The translations under genes were made by a program, and so were the position numbers. A stretch of DNA of 64,000 nt from positions 31,432,045 to 31,496,044 of the forward strand of contig OY759221.1 in NCBI GenBank assembly GCA_963662175.1, written 5' to 3'. Positions 51,019 through 60,674 of this stretch are shown one piece after another. This stretch comes from Aradus depressus. Lineage: Eukaryota > Arthropoda > Insecta > Hemiptera > Aradidae. The notes beneath the pieces were generated by a model. That model was given only the letters and a program-made list of their open reading frames with translations. It made no database searches and was not told where the DNA came from. Numbering within the stretch: position 1 is the first letter of the stretch; each line of letters opens with the position of its first letter.

Positions 51019-51358
51019 GCCTACAAAGAAACAGGTTTTGTTGGTTACAGGTACTATCCTCTCTATAGAGTTGAGGAGGGGGGACTCTCCCTTTCTCCTA
51101 TCCAATATAATTTTTATACTTTCTAGGATATCCATCTTCCTACTTTTTTGGATATGTTGTAGCAACGAGGCTGAGCAGGCCTCAAGTTCTGTGTTTTGGA
51201 GGCGTTGGAAGAAGAATTCAGAGTCTCCCCTCCTCAATTGTTCCCCCACTCTAGTCCTCAGCTTCCGGCCTGTCTGCCCAAGATAAAAACAATTACAATC
51301 TTTACAATTAATCCTATACATACCGGATTTGTCAGAGAGTTTCTTTGTTGCTTAATGA
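50983..51358 (-). pseudogene. Penelope-like GIY-YIG endonuclease domain
   Basis: This nicking nuclease domain primes integration in Penelope-like retroelements. The minus frame is open from about 51358: KKLSDKSGMYRINCKDCNCF, then YLGQTGRKLRTRVGEQL. These carry the GIY-equivalent (MYRI), the YIG-equivalent (YLG), the catalytic Arg region (GRKLRTR) and the CxxC pair typical of the Penelope GIY-YIG variant. The second part reads ACSASLLQHIQKSRKMDILE, then SIKIILDRRKGESPLLNSIE. The frame ends GCLMTRATSKAG and TAG. The RT domain and start are missing, cut by the inverted arm. The last 11 codons also encode the hammerhead-like motif. Confidence 0.85.
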
Positions 51359-51479
51359 TTTTTTTTTATGCCCTATGATGAGGGCAACCTCAAAAGCCGG
51401 CTAGAAAATATAAGTAAAATTTGTGAGAGGTCAGACAGAATTTTGTTTTACAACCTGTGAAAAAATAACGCATGTCCTT

Positions 51480-52074
51480 CTCTGTCTATGGTATTCCAAG
51501 GCAGGGCCAAAAATTGCACGAAAAATTCATAAATCGAGCTAGTTTTTACTAAATCTATATCAATTCCCTTAGTTCTTTGTCTATAAACTGAAATAAATAA
51601 AAGGTCCCGACTATTAAGGTCCTGGAACTACGAGACTTTACAGTGTTATTAGTTAAATATTTGAATAGCCTAATCTTACATGGATTAATTAGCACCAATG
51701 AAATATGAAGACAGGAGTTACGTAGCGTCAAAAGAGGCTCTGAGAGATTAATTAACAGAAGGAGCTTAAATGGGAGGTCTTTGATGGTGTAGGAGAGCAA
51801 GGGATGTAGTGGGCACACATGAACTAGGAATTAATGGCACACAAAAGACAAATATTTAGTAAAAGGGGTCTGTGTGTAATCATGAACCATATCAAAAAGG
51901 GTAGAGAGGAAAGATGGAGGTCAGGGCAAATGTAGTTTGTTCAAGGATTTTGGGAGGTTGACTGTAGTAGGCGTACATTTATTTAGCTTCAGCAGGGAGT
52001 TTAGGAAGGAAATATAATCATTACTCATCTGGTGAAGGCTCAGTGATAAAGGCAAGATCCATCCTGGTTTAGGC
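51480..52074. other. Unassigned; an 87-codon minus frame
   Basis: The frame 51555-51818 (leucine-rich, LRNSCLHISLVLINPCKIRL) may be a retroelement relic. I recognise no firm motif. A T run and AT-rich DNA surround it. Confidence 0.3.
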
Positions 52075-52575
52075 AGAGTTCGGGATGAACCCTGGAGTTC
52101 GGAAGTGTGTCTTTTGTTCATTTGGAGTTTGGGATTAACTCTAGAGTTCGGAAGTGTGTCTTTTGTTCATATGGAGTTTGGGATGAACCCTGGAGTTCGG
52201 AAGTGTGTCCTTTGTTCATATGGAGTTTGGGATGAACCCTGGAGTTCGGAAGTGTGTCCTTTGTTCATATGGAGTTTGGGATGAACCCTGGAGTTCGGAA
52301 GTGTGTCTTTTGTTCATATGGAGTTTGGGATGAACCCTGGAGTTCGGAAGTGTGTCCTTTGTTCATATGGAGTTTGGGATGAACCCTGGAGTTCGGAAGT
52401 GTGTCCTTTGTTCATATGGAGTTTGGGATGAACCCTGGAGTTCGGAAGTGTGTCTTTTGTTCATATGGAGTTTGGGATGAACTCTAGAGTTCGGAAGTGT
52501 GTCTTTTGTTCATATGGAGTTTGGGATGAACCCTGGAGTTCGGAAGTGAGTCCTTTGTACATATGGAGTTCGGGA
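52075..52575. repeat. 49-bp tandem repeat, about ten copies
   Basis: The unit (TTCGGAAGTGTGTCCTTTGT, then TCATATGGAG, then TTTGGGATGAACCCTGGAG) starts at 52098, 52147, 52196, 52245, 52294, 52343, 52392, 52441, 52490 and 52539. Middle copies are identical or differ by one base; end copies are more worn. Just outside, 52586-52612 holds an inverted partial unit (ACAAAGGACACACTTCTCAC). Confidence 0.95.
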
Positions 52576-52789
52576 TGAACTCTGGAAATACAAAGGACAC
52601 ACTTCTCACTTGGAGAAACGAATCCTGAAATGAACAACTGTTCTATGTATGAAACACTCTATGGGGGGAGACAGTGTGTAATCTGTGGAGACAAGCAGGA
52701 AAGGAATAATGGAGGAAAAGATGTTTAAGCAGTGCATACAAAGGTTATACAAGAGGCAATGACAGAGGTACAGATGGCAGTAGCAAGGT

Positions 52790-53225
52790 ATGCTGCTCCC
52801 GGCTGATGGCATCGCCCCACGAAAGGCCAGCGCAGGATTGGTAAAAACTCAAAGAGTAGCCCTTTTAAGGGCCTATCGAACTGCCTCAACGGTCGCACTA
52901 AGGGCGCCTCTCCCTCCTCCCCCTAGTCCTGGTCTTGGGTCCGTTGTGTTGCCTTGAACTTCAGAAGACACAATATGCCTTTCAGATTCTATTGTCCTTA
53001 TGCCTAGGCCTGGAAGAAGAGATGCGCAGACAGTCCATACCAGAGCGTTGCAAGGACACTGTCCAAGGACGGATAGTGGGAAAATGGCTTCAACGTTGGT
53101 TACAAAGTTCGAATGACCTGATGATTTGATCTCCCAAATATTATCAGGTCATGGAGATTTTAACTCCAAACTCTTCTTCTTAATAATCCGAACTCTTCAT
53201 GCAGGGGCATTGAGAACACCAGCCG
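52790..53225 (+). pseudogene. R1-like LINE relic
   Basis: DNA matches 25095-25610: GGCATCGCCCCACGAAAGGC, then CCCTTTTAAGGGCCTATCGA, then GAAGAGATGCGCAGACAGTC, and ATTATCAGGTCATGGAGATT. Many indels; no open frame. Confidence 0.75.
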
Positions 53226-53409
53226 GTCAATCTGTGACGATCGGTGATCGCTCCAAACTCGACATAGCCTCACTTAATCAACACTCTGATTAATAGCTCT
53301 CTCGACATAATATGTCGTAATATAATAATAATCATCATATGATGAGTCCGGGTTGCACACATTCAAGGTGCACCCAAAAATAGTTAGTTATAAATAAAAA
53401 GTTCATAGA
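53226..53409. other. Unassigned sequence
   Basis: It contains a small inverted motif CGACATAATATGTCG near 53304. Nothing else seen. Confidence 0.35.
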
Positions 53410-53560
53410 AATAAAAGATGTCTTCGCACTGTTTTATTTCCGACCGCAACCAGCTTTCAACAGCGTCATCAGTGGTAGATCCCACCCACACAGCGTAGTG
53501 GTTAGAGTTCTCCAGTTCTCCTCTGTGTGAAATAAAAATCTATATAATAGTAGGTAAATG
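53410..53560 (-). repeat. F2 arm, single and worn
   Basis: It has GTCTTCGCACTGTTTTATTT, then CAGCTTTCAACAGCGTCATC, then CCCACCCACACAGCGTAGTG. Part of helix II of the hammerhead-like core is deleted. Confidence 0.6.
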
Positions 53561-54002
53561 AAACAGAAAATTAAAACAGTATCTAATAAGGACAAACTCT
53601 CTCCAAAACGAATCCCCAACAGCTGGATGAAGTGACTGTTTATTAAGGATAATTTTTTTACAAAAGGACTTTAAAGGGTTGAAGGATGTCTATTGTCCTG
53701 TCTTCGGAAAGTCAATTTGAGGCTCTAAATGCCACAGAGCTCCCCAGTCTCATTAGATCCCTCTGTTTTTTCACTGGGATTTTTTACTGACATCAGCCCT
53801 TTACCTTGCCTTAGAAAAAACCTTTCACCTCGACAAGAAAGTCCACGAGATTTCCTCAACCAGTCACTTAGAAAAAAAAATAACAAAAAAATTGTTCTTT
53901 CTCATTAACTTGCTATTTCTTTCTTTAACTCAAGTGAGTGAGGAAGACAAGTGTGATGGACGTGGTCTTTGGTAATATTAGTAATTCATGTTTTACGGGT
54001 TT
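53561..54002. other. No feature seen
   Basis: Unassigned sequence. Confidence 0.35.
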
Positions 54003-54193
54003 TACCGGGGTTCTTAGGTTTTTTTTATCAGGGAAGGTACTTCAGATGGGATGATAAGCGATGATCCTAAACCTGTGTGATGTCAGGTAATCGTTAAAGA
54101 TCCCCTACCCTAGTAGAATAAACCTAGGTAGCCAACCTTTAGGACTCCCATAGTAGAGTCGGGCTCATGTCCACAAGAGTGACAAAAGAGCGA
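54003..54193 (+). repeat. SINE-A body fragment
   Basis: It has CTTCAGATGGGATGATAAGC, then GATGTCAGGTAATCGTTAAA, then GTAGAGTCGGGCTCATGTCC; the head and tail are lost. Confidence 0.7.
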
Positions 54194-54999
54194 TATTAAT
54201 AAAATTCAATATATTTTATTTTTACTGCCTCATAAGTATCGTGTTAAGTATTCACCGTTTTTTTATGTTTTTCGACCGTGTTTCTATCTGTCTTTGAACA
54301 CGATAACTCCCGATAGAATGAATATATCGATATAAAATTGTTTATTGTATCCAGAAACACAATTGCTATCGACCAAATACCTACTAATCAGCAAATTATG
54401 ACTCACATGAATAAATACAAATTAAATCTGATTTTCATCAGCTGGATCATAGCTGCATGAGTGCATTTCAAAAACATAATAGCTTTAATAATAGAGTATT
54501 AAATTAAACTGCCATTAAATCCATTATTAGACATTTGAAATTAAATTGCCAGTTGACTTAGCGACTTAGCTTCAACTTTACTAATCCAAGGGGGGGGGGG
54601 GGGGGGGGGGGGGTCATAAATTTCAATTTAATTATTTTGCAGTTACCATCTCATCCAAGTAGCCTGAATGGTTTAGTGGTTTAGGTAGGAAATATATATC
54701 CTATTGAATAATTTCTGCCAGTAGTCATTTAGCATCTATGCTGTACGGGTTCTCTACGCTCTAGCTCCTCTAAGGGGGTGAACATAAGAGGATATAATAT
54801 AGTCTATTTTGTATATACTATACTATAATACTATCTATTACATATATACTCCGTTTTATACATACTATATTAAAATAGGGTGACAACTTGTAGTATGACT
54901 AGAGACTACCGTATAGCTTGTAGGGGGTGAACATAATACAATACAATTAAGTCTATTTCAGGGTTGGGCAACGTTTTTTAGGTGCTGGCCTAATGGATA
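54194..54999. other. No gene; G run
   Basis: Bases 54290-54350 hold a Rep-C scrap (GATAACTCCCGATAGAATGA). A G run lies at 54590-54613. TATAATA-rich sequence with an imperfect direct repeat of GGGGGTGAACATAA follows (about 54774 and 54921). Confidence 0.4.
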
Positions 55000-55240
55000 G
55001 TGGGGGAATGGCAACAACAGTCACAAATTTCGGATGGCTGAACGACGTACACATACTTTCCGGACATTCGGGTACGCCTCGAGTCTTATGTGGAAACAGT
55101 CTGATCATTGGATGTCTCAGGTGTATTAGGTCACTGAGATTTTGACTTCTTTGAGAAGAAGAACAATCCAAACTGTTCATGAAGTGCCCTCGAAATTGCA
55201 GAACATGTAATCCTCGGATGGCCACTGATTTGGGGGGCCG
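55000..55240 (+). pseudogene. R1-like LINE relic
   Basis: DNA matches 25395-25640: GGATGGCTGAACGACGTACA, then ACATTCGGGTACGCCTCGAG, then CAGAACATGTAATCCTCGGA. Heavily shortened, no open frame. Confidence 0.7.
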
Positions 55241-56029
55241 AACCTGCGGCTGCTGGTGACGGAGGTCGGCTAAGGGCTGGAGGCGGCAAGCAATCGCCAC
55301 ATATTGATTGGCCGATGGAAAAAAAATCCCATTATTGCGAGGACCTATACAATTGATTCCAGTGTTAAAAGGTTTGGTTGATCCTTGTCTGAAAGAGCGC
55401 TATGCAGTAGACAAGAGACTCCACACGTGAGTTAGATCCAGGAGATGTTCCAACAAGATCCGCCAACTCAGCTGGAAGGAAGAAAAGAGTTATTCTATAG
55501 AAGTTAATTGCTTTCTGCCACTCTTCTGAAAGTCCTGGTTACACAGGTTACAAGACCCTCAAGTCAAGTAGCTCTGACTCACCGCAGTCTGTCCCATTAC
55601 AGCCAGTCTGTCCCATTACTTAATGTTCACAAAGTGAAATATTTACAATTTTCTGCTAATAGCTAATTTTAAACACTAGCCAACAATTTTTAAAACTAAA
55701 CAGGGACCCAGTAGAGTTCAACTTTTTTGTTAGGTTCCTAAGAACTGATTCTCACATTCAGGATGGCTCAAAAGTCTAACTAAACCATTACGTTAGAACT
55801 AACAAAAGCTATTAACAGAAGTTAACTTAATATTTCAAAATTATAGAGTACAGGGTGAATAATTAAATATCGCTATTTGATTCCCAGAGTCCTTTCAACT
55901 GAAATATCTTCTACCATTATTTCAGAAGTTGATGAGTTCTTGAGTTTACTTGTTCTTTGAAACGAAACACTTCCAATATGATCCAAACTTTTCGTAATAA
56001 TTCCAACATCGTAGGGTATCGTAGGTCAA
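55241..56029. other. No gene recognised
   Basis: A short tandem CAGTCTGTCCCATTAC (55590 and 55605) is present; otherwise unassigned. Confidence 0.35.
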
Positions 56030-56490
56030 AGAATAAAACAGGTGTCGGTGAATCATATCGGTTAACCAGCACGAGCTAATTAATTAAGTGAAGCTCTCTC
56101 TTTAAAACCAATCGACGGTTCAGCTAAAAATCAACCATTTGACTTACATAACAATAATATTTATTTACGTTAAACCAATACATGGTGGATACGTCATAAG
56201 AATTTATATATTAAGAAAGCTTATAAATTAGATATATAAACAGATATTAACTCTTAGAGTTTGTGATTAGTAATAATAAAACTACTAAAAAAATGAAATG
56301 AAATGAATAAATAAATACTTGAGTGCAAAAATAATAATATTATACAGTAGATATATAGGAGGCTTTTGAATTTATCACAATTGCAATTATTAGATCTTTG
56401 AGTCGAGCCCACCTCCTTTGATCCCTCCTTTTCACTTCGACTGATTTTGCTGAAAATTAATAGGTGTGGTCCTTATAAAAATAAAATAGT
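56030..56490 (+). repeat. Rep-C split by an AT-rich repeat
   Basis: Entry part 56030-56155 (CAATCGACGGTTCAGCTAAA, then CATTTGACTTACATAA) and internal part 56370-56490 (CGACTGATTTTGCTGAAAAT) are separated by the repeat at 56150-56345, which also occurs at 1335-1560. This suggests insertion of that repeat into Rep-C. Confidence 0.65.
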
Positions 56491-56726
56491 TTTATTGACA
56501 TTCTTTTAGAACAAAAGCCTCTCCTTTTGGAGGTTTTGAGTCTACTGCTCTTTCAACAGAAGAAATCAGAAAAGCAATCCGAAAAAAAATCAGAAAAGAA
56601 ATTCTAAAATTAATGAAAAAAAAAATTGAAAAAAAGGAAAATGACAACTTCTTGAATAAAGATAAATTAAAAATTAAAATAAAACAAGATAAAATAAAAA
56701 CAAAAGTAAAAAGTAAAAATGAAAGT

Positions 56727-56890
56727 TATTTCTTAAATAGTACTGTTACACATTTGTTCCATGTTTCTCTGTTGCTGGCCACTGTGCACCATCCATCCCC
56801 TATTCTCTCCACTATCTCGTCCCTCCACCGCAGTCCTGGTCTTCCTTTTCCTCTTCTTATGTCTCCAGGAATCCTCTCCGTGCAGACTTA
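56727..56890 (-). pseudogene. RTE-like LINE C-terminus
   Basis: Minus frame: PGDIRRGKGRPGLRWRDEIV, then ERIGDGWCTVASNRETWNKC and VTVLFKK ending at a stop at 56727-56729. The GRPGLRWRDE motif and the N-R-x-x-W ending match the C-terminal tail of endonuclease-RT LINEs (compare 41043 and 58188). About 50 codons remain, open to the stop. Confidence 0.75.
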
Positions 56891-56959
56891 ATTCGTCCAA
56901 TATTTAGACTGACCTAGGTTACCTTCTCAAATTTTATTGTTACAATCTTTCTGACTTGT

Positions 56960-57055
56960 TTAACGTTTACGTTGTCTAATTGCAAAAAAATATATACATT
57001 AAAGTGTACGGGTTTCAACTTACGTCATCGTCAGAACAAAGTTCAAAAGTGAAAA
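56960..57055 (-). repeat. F6-family repeat
   Basis: It is in reverse orientation to 50610-50745. It shares AACTTTGTT, the core and TACACTTTAATGTATA, then the GACAACG end. Confidence 0.6.
57004..57036 (-). ncRNA. Hammerhead-like ribozyme motif, family F6
   Basis: Minus strand: CTGACGA, extra T, helix II GAC/GTT with GTAA tetraloop, GAAA, helix III AC/GT around CC, triplet GTA. Position 7 is C, which the consensus allows. Helix I is weak in this copy (GUU against CAC). Confidence 0.5.
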
Positions 57056-57559
57056 AATATTTGTCGTCAGTAAATCACCGGAATTGTACTTCCCAAGCAC
57101 GAATTAATCAAATAAATAAAAATAAAAAACTTGTTTAATTTGTATGTTGTCTGATTCCAAAAAAAAAAAATGTATGGAAACGTGAAACTTAATTGAAAAT
57201 TAGTAAAAAAAAAATTAAGAACATTTGAATTACTAAGAAGTCATTAATTAAATTATAACAAAAGTAATTAATGTAATTATTACAAAAGTCATTAATTTAA
57301 TTGTTGAGGAACAGATGCCTTTAGGAGCAGAGAGGGAAGGGTAGTTCTTGAAAAGCTCCAATCTTGTTTGGCTTAATTGAATTTTACTTAAAACAAGATG
57401 CAGGCCATCTTAAGTTTGTATCTACAATGAACCAACTAACAGAATTGCCAGGTCTCTGATCTTTAACATCCGTTCTATCCTCTGTCCTAAAATAGTCAAA
57501 TTTATAGGAAAACATATGAATTACTAAATAATATGAAATGGGTGAATTAAAATTTAGGG

Positions 57560-57656
57560 TTCGCAACTCCCATAGTAGAGTCAGGCTCAAGTCCACCAGA
57601 GCGACGAAAGAACGCTCTGGTAGTAGGCGATATGACCTCATAGTTGAAGCCCGGGT
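57560..57656 (+). repeat. SINE-A body fragment
   Basis: It covers CTCCCATAGTAGAGTCAGGC to GTTGAAGCCCGGG, joined directly to Rep-C. Confidence 0.7.
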
Positions 57657-58160
57657 ACTTCCCCAATACGAATTAATCAGTAATGTTTGGGCTGAAACTC
57701 AATATTTGACAATTGTTCTGAATCCTCATACTAAATTTTGTGTTGATTACGTCAGCAGTTATTAGGGAATTTGAGTCGAGCCTCCCTTCCACTCCACCGA
57801 TCTCGCGTAAAATTAATAGGTGTCATCCATATAGGGTTTTGAAATTAAATATAAAAATTCATGTCAATACATTGATTACAACTGCAATTATTGGAATTTT
57901 TGAGTTGAGCCCCCCTCTGCCCCCCCTTTCTCCTGCTTCCGCTGACAATTAATAAGTGTCGAACTTAAGTTGCTTAGGGCTTTGAATTTACGTATGAAAT
58001 TTCGTGTCGATAAATTCATTACAACGGCAGCTATTAGAGTTTTTGTGTTACCTTCCCCCCTAATCTCTCCCTTCCCATTGGCCGATTTGACTGAAAATCA
58101 ATAGGTGTCCTCCCTTATGGGGTTCTGTCAATTCAACCTGTCAGCAGATATCGTGTTCAC
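57655..58160 (+). repeat. Rep-C, entry part lost
   Basis: It has GTACTTCCCCAATACGAATT, then three internal units (57740, 57870 and 58000) and GATATCGTGTTCACAGAT at the far end. Confidence 0.78.
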
Positions 58161-58169
58161 AGATATTTT

Positions 58170-58580
58170 ACTTTACTTTCCCTGGCGCTACGGTCCTTGC
58201 AGAACCTGGGCCTCCGCAACGATCTTCCGCCATTCTTCTCTATCCTCGGCCTCCCGTCTCCATCTTCTCACACCCATCCTTCTGAGGTCGTCCTCCAGCC
58301 AACGTAAGCGGGGTCTACCTCTTCTTCTTTGTCCTCCCGGGTGTCCCTCCAATATCCGCCTCGGCAATCTGTCTGACTCCATCCTTTGTAAATGCCCCAG
58401 CCATCGTAGCCGCCCCCTGCTTCACGAAGGTCACCAGGTCCGTATCCCTCTATCTATCCCCCTCTGGAGTAGGGCCCTATACCTTCCTCTCCCACGTATT
58501 GAGCACGACCGTCCCTCACAGTCAGGTTTCACTCGCATATGTGACGACCGGTCTCAGGACTGTTCGTGTTGTACACAGAC
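58170..58580 (-). pseudogene. RTE-like LINE relic
   Basis: Minus strand: TVLRPVVTYASET remnants near 58560, then VLNTWERK. These lead into a frame reading MESDRLPRRILEGHPGGQRR, then GRPRLRWLEDDLRRMGVRRW and EDREEWRKIVAEAQ, ending at 58188. This is the same LINE group as 41043 but a different family, and is worn by frameshifts upstream. It lies inside Rep-C-derived DNA. Confidence 0.8.
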
Positions 58581-58589
58581 AGACATTTT

Positions 58590-58735
58590 TACTTTCCCAA
58601 CTATACGAAGTATAGATGAAGTTATGTAATCGATCCGAAATTAAATATTAAGTTTTCATAGGATTTCATGTTTCCCGGCTCCCTCATTCTGTCTGTCTAT
58701 ATATGTGCCTGTGAACTTCCGATAGAATATGAATG
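58590..58735 (-). repeat. Rep-C 3' end
   Basis: It has TTTACTTTCCCAACTATACG and AAGTATAGATGAAGTTATGT (terminal foldback in reverse), then CTTCCGATAGAATATGAATG. Confidence 0.75.
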
Positions 58736-59288
58736 AAAAGTTGCTCGAAGGGCGCATAACGAGTATGTGAGTACTGCAGGTAGCTATGCAAATGAGAAAG
58801 TCTGGAGTTGATGGGTGGGATCTAGTAGACAGTTCTGTTATAAGCCGAAGAACGTGACCTGAACTCCAATAGGAGTAACTAGATGCTCAGAATTTCCTCC
58901 TGATGTCACTCAACTCAAGAAGATCAATCTCCCTTGTTTGTGCAGTCTTATTAATTTGAAGAAATTTTTACATTCATATATAAAGCTTAGTAGTCTATAC
59001 AGGTGTATAAGGTGTGTTTTGCGGCTCTGTCGTTACAGTAAAGTTCAATTATACTGTCGAGGCTATGAGAATGCCCTCCTTATTATGTGGCGCCCTCTGT
59101 GGCTGCTCCCAGATCGCAGGGGATGTGCCTCCAATTACATGTGTCCATATAATAGAGATAGTCTATGAGTTTCCCTTAATGAAACTACGCACAGTGTTGT
59201 TGATACTGCTTGTTTGTTAATTTTTTTCCTTTATCATTGTTATATATTATTTACCTAATGTTATAATCTAGGGATTATTAAATATGTA
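58736..59288. other. Unassigned; two short overlapping + frames near 58938-59220
   Basis: A GC-richer stretch at 59010-59165 (GGCGCCCTCTGTGGCTGCTC) has 76- and 68-codon frames without a recognised motif. I checked it as a possible tetraspanin exon and found no fit. Confidence 0.3.
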
Positions 59289-59455
59289 CTATTCTTGCCT
59301 TTTTTTGGCGAACGTATTTATTATATCATCCATAGCTGAAGAAGATTTAGTTTCTCAGGTTCTTCTTTTTCTATGGACAGTATTGATAAGTCCGATAGCC
59401 GTTCTTGTCCCATAAAAGTTCTAAGATCATTTTTAATAAGTTTTAATTTAGAAAT
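59289..59455 (-). pseudogene. hAT-like transposase C-terminal tail
   Basis: Minus frame from about 59455: ISKLKLIKNDLRTFMGQERL, then SDLSILSIEKEEPEKLN. A frameshift and then SSSAMDDIINTFAKKRQE with a stop at 59289-59291 follow. R-L-x-x-L-x-x-L-S-I-E followed by a short D/K-rich end is the typical tail of zinc-finger MYM/hAT-type transposases. Upstream, 59534-59548 (GTAGCTACGCCCCTG) looks like the TAG/CAG-type terminal repeat of such an element, so this may be an internally deleted copy of about 0.3-0.4 kb. Only about 55 codons remain. Confidence 0.65.
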
Positions 59456-59548
59456 TTAGGCTTGGCTTTTATCAATATGACTATGAAAAACATTTTACGA
59501 TTTTTACATACGCATGTATCATTGCTACAGCGGTAGCTACGCCCCTGA

Positions 59549-60099
59549 ATGGAACTATATTGTGGGGGGGGGGCATACATTTAATATTCTTAAGTAAGAA
59601 GGTTCAACATTGTCCTGATCTTATGGGCCACATTCATGAGTTTTATGGAGAACAGTAAATATTTACCTGTCTCTTTATTAAAGATCTGGTAAAGAGTCTC
59701 CACAGTCTTTAATAAAGTAGAAAGGTTTTATGATAGGTCAGTAAACTCCGAATAGCCTGAGAAAAAGGATGCTCTCCACAAAACGGAACCCATATAACAA
59801 ATTTATGACGTTCGTCTATCACATAATGAATTTCTACATTCTTATACATAAAGTATAAGAATGTATTCTAATAGTGTGAAAATCTGAGATCGTGTTTTCA
59901 ACGGATTTACAGGTTTCAAGATCCCCTAAACATGTGACATGAAGTCTATCTGTATGTGGGTTCATGAGTAGGCCGAAAAATACCACTTAACAACTGGGCC
60001 TTACTACATTTTATAAGATGCCCTCATAATTTATAACCAAATCAAATATTTCTACAAATAAAACATGAGATACACATATGTGATAGAAAGATGTTGAGG
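59549..60099. other. No gene; G run near 59569
   Basis: Unassigned; includes a small foldback CTACATTCTTATACATAAAG and TATAAGAATGTA near 59835. Confidence 0.4.
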
Positions 60100-60340
60100 G
60101 ACGAGATTTCTCGTAAAAATAAAAGATGTTGTCTTCCCACTGTTTTATTTTAGACCAAAAACGGTTTTCGACGCAACAGCGTCATCATCAGTGGTTTATC
60201 TATCATAGAATAACAAAATATACAAAGAATAAAAATTATAAATAACTCTTAAAGCATCCGGGTACAGAGTAAGAAGATAAAAATTAGAAAACTTAACTTA
60301 CCCCACCCACCACTGTGCTGTGAGGGTGGGGTAAGTTAAT
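60100..60340 (-). repeat. F2 arm, single
   Basis: It matches the left arm at 23.5 kb from TGTTGTCTTCCCACTGTTTT to AACTTACCCCACCC. A small hairpin (TAACTTACCCCACCC against GGGTGGGGTAAGTTA) at 60297-60336 ends the arm, where the other arm would begin. Confidence 0.75.
60153..60195 (-). ncRNA. Hammerhead-like ribozyme motif, family F2
   Basis: Core and helix II (GACGC/GCGTC) are as at 23564. Helix III is AACCGTTT with one weaker pair; helix I ACCA/TGGT is kept. Confidence 0.55.
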
Positions 60341-60408
60341 TTTATAAATTTCATTTTTCTAGATGATTTCATTTTAATTTACTGTATTTTACAAAGTTTC
60401 TATATATA

Positions 60409-60670
60409 CGACCGAGACCCTAAGTTTATTTTATCTGGAAGGTAAATCTTCGGATGGGACGTTAAGCGATGGTACCGAGCCTGTACGATGTCAAGTACTC
60501 GTTAAAGACCCCTGCCTTAGGTGAATAAAAATTTAGGGTAGGCAAAATTTAGGACTCCCCCAGTAGACTCGAACTAATGTCCACCAGAGTGACGAAAGAG
60601 CGCTCTGGTAGTAGGCAATATGACCTAGTAGTTAAAGCCCGGGCGTGAGTCATAAAACCTAACCTAACCT
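60409..60670 (+). mobile_element. SINE-A, 5'-truncated
   Basis: It starts in the head at CGACCGAGACCCTAAG, lacks about 20 bases around the AAGCACGCCG segment, and ends AAAACCTAACCTAACCT. Confidence 0.85.
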
Positions 60671-60674
60671 GTAA

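Larger units (their letters stand above)
50928..51470 (-). mobile_element. Penelope-like element remnant with inverted F1 ends
   Basis: The left F1 arm (50928-51020) and a worn inverted right arm (51372-51470, GGGCAACCTCAAAAGCCGGC) bracket a minus-strand GIY-YIG frame. RT is absent. Penelope-like elements combine an RT with a GIY-YIG nuclease and have terminal repeats in direct or inverted arrangement. This ties the F1 palindromes at 35 and 48 kb to that group. Confidence 0.8.

Noticed and set aside
52075..52575. CRISPR array (regular 49-bp repeats)
   Set aside because: The repeats are directly adjacent with no spacers, and the DNA is eukaryotic.
59010..59170. Further tetraspanin exon
   Set aside because: The region is GC-rich and has cysteines in two frames, but shows neither the loop cysteine pattern with TM4 nor a phase-1 acceptor that continues exon B.
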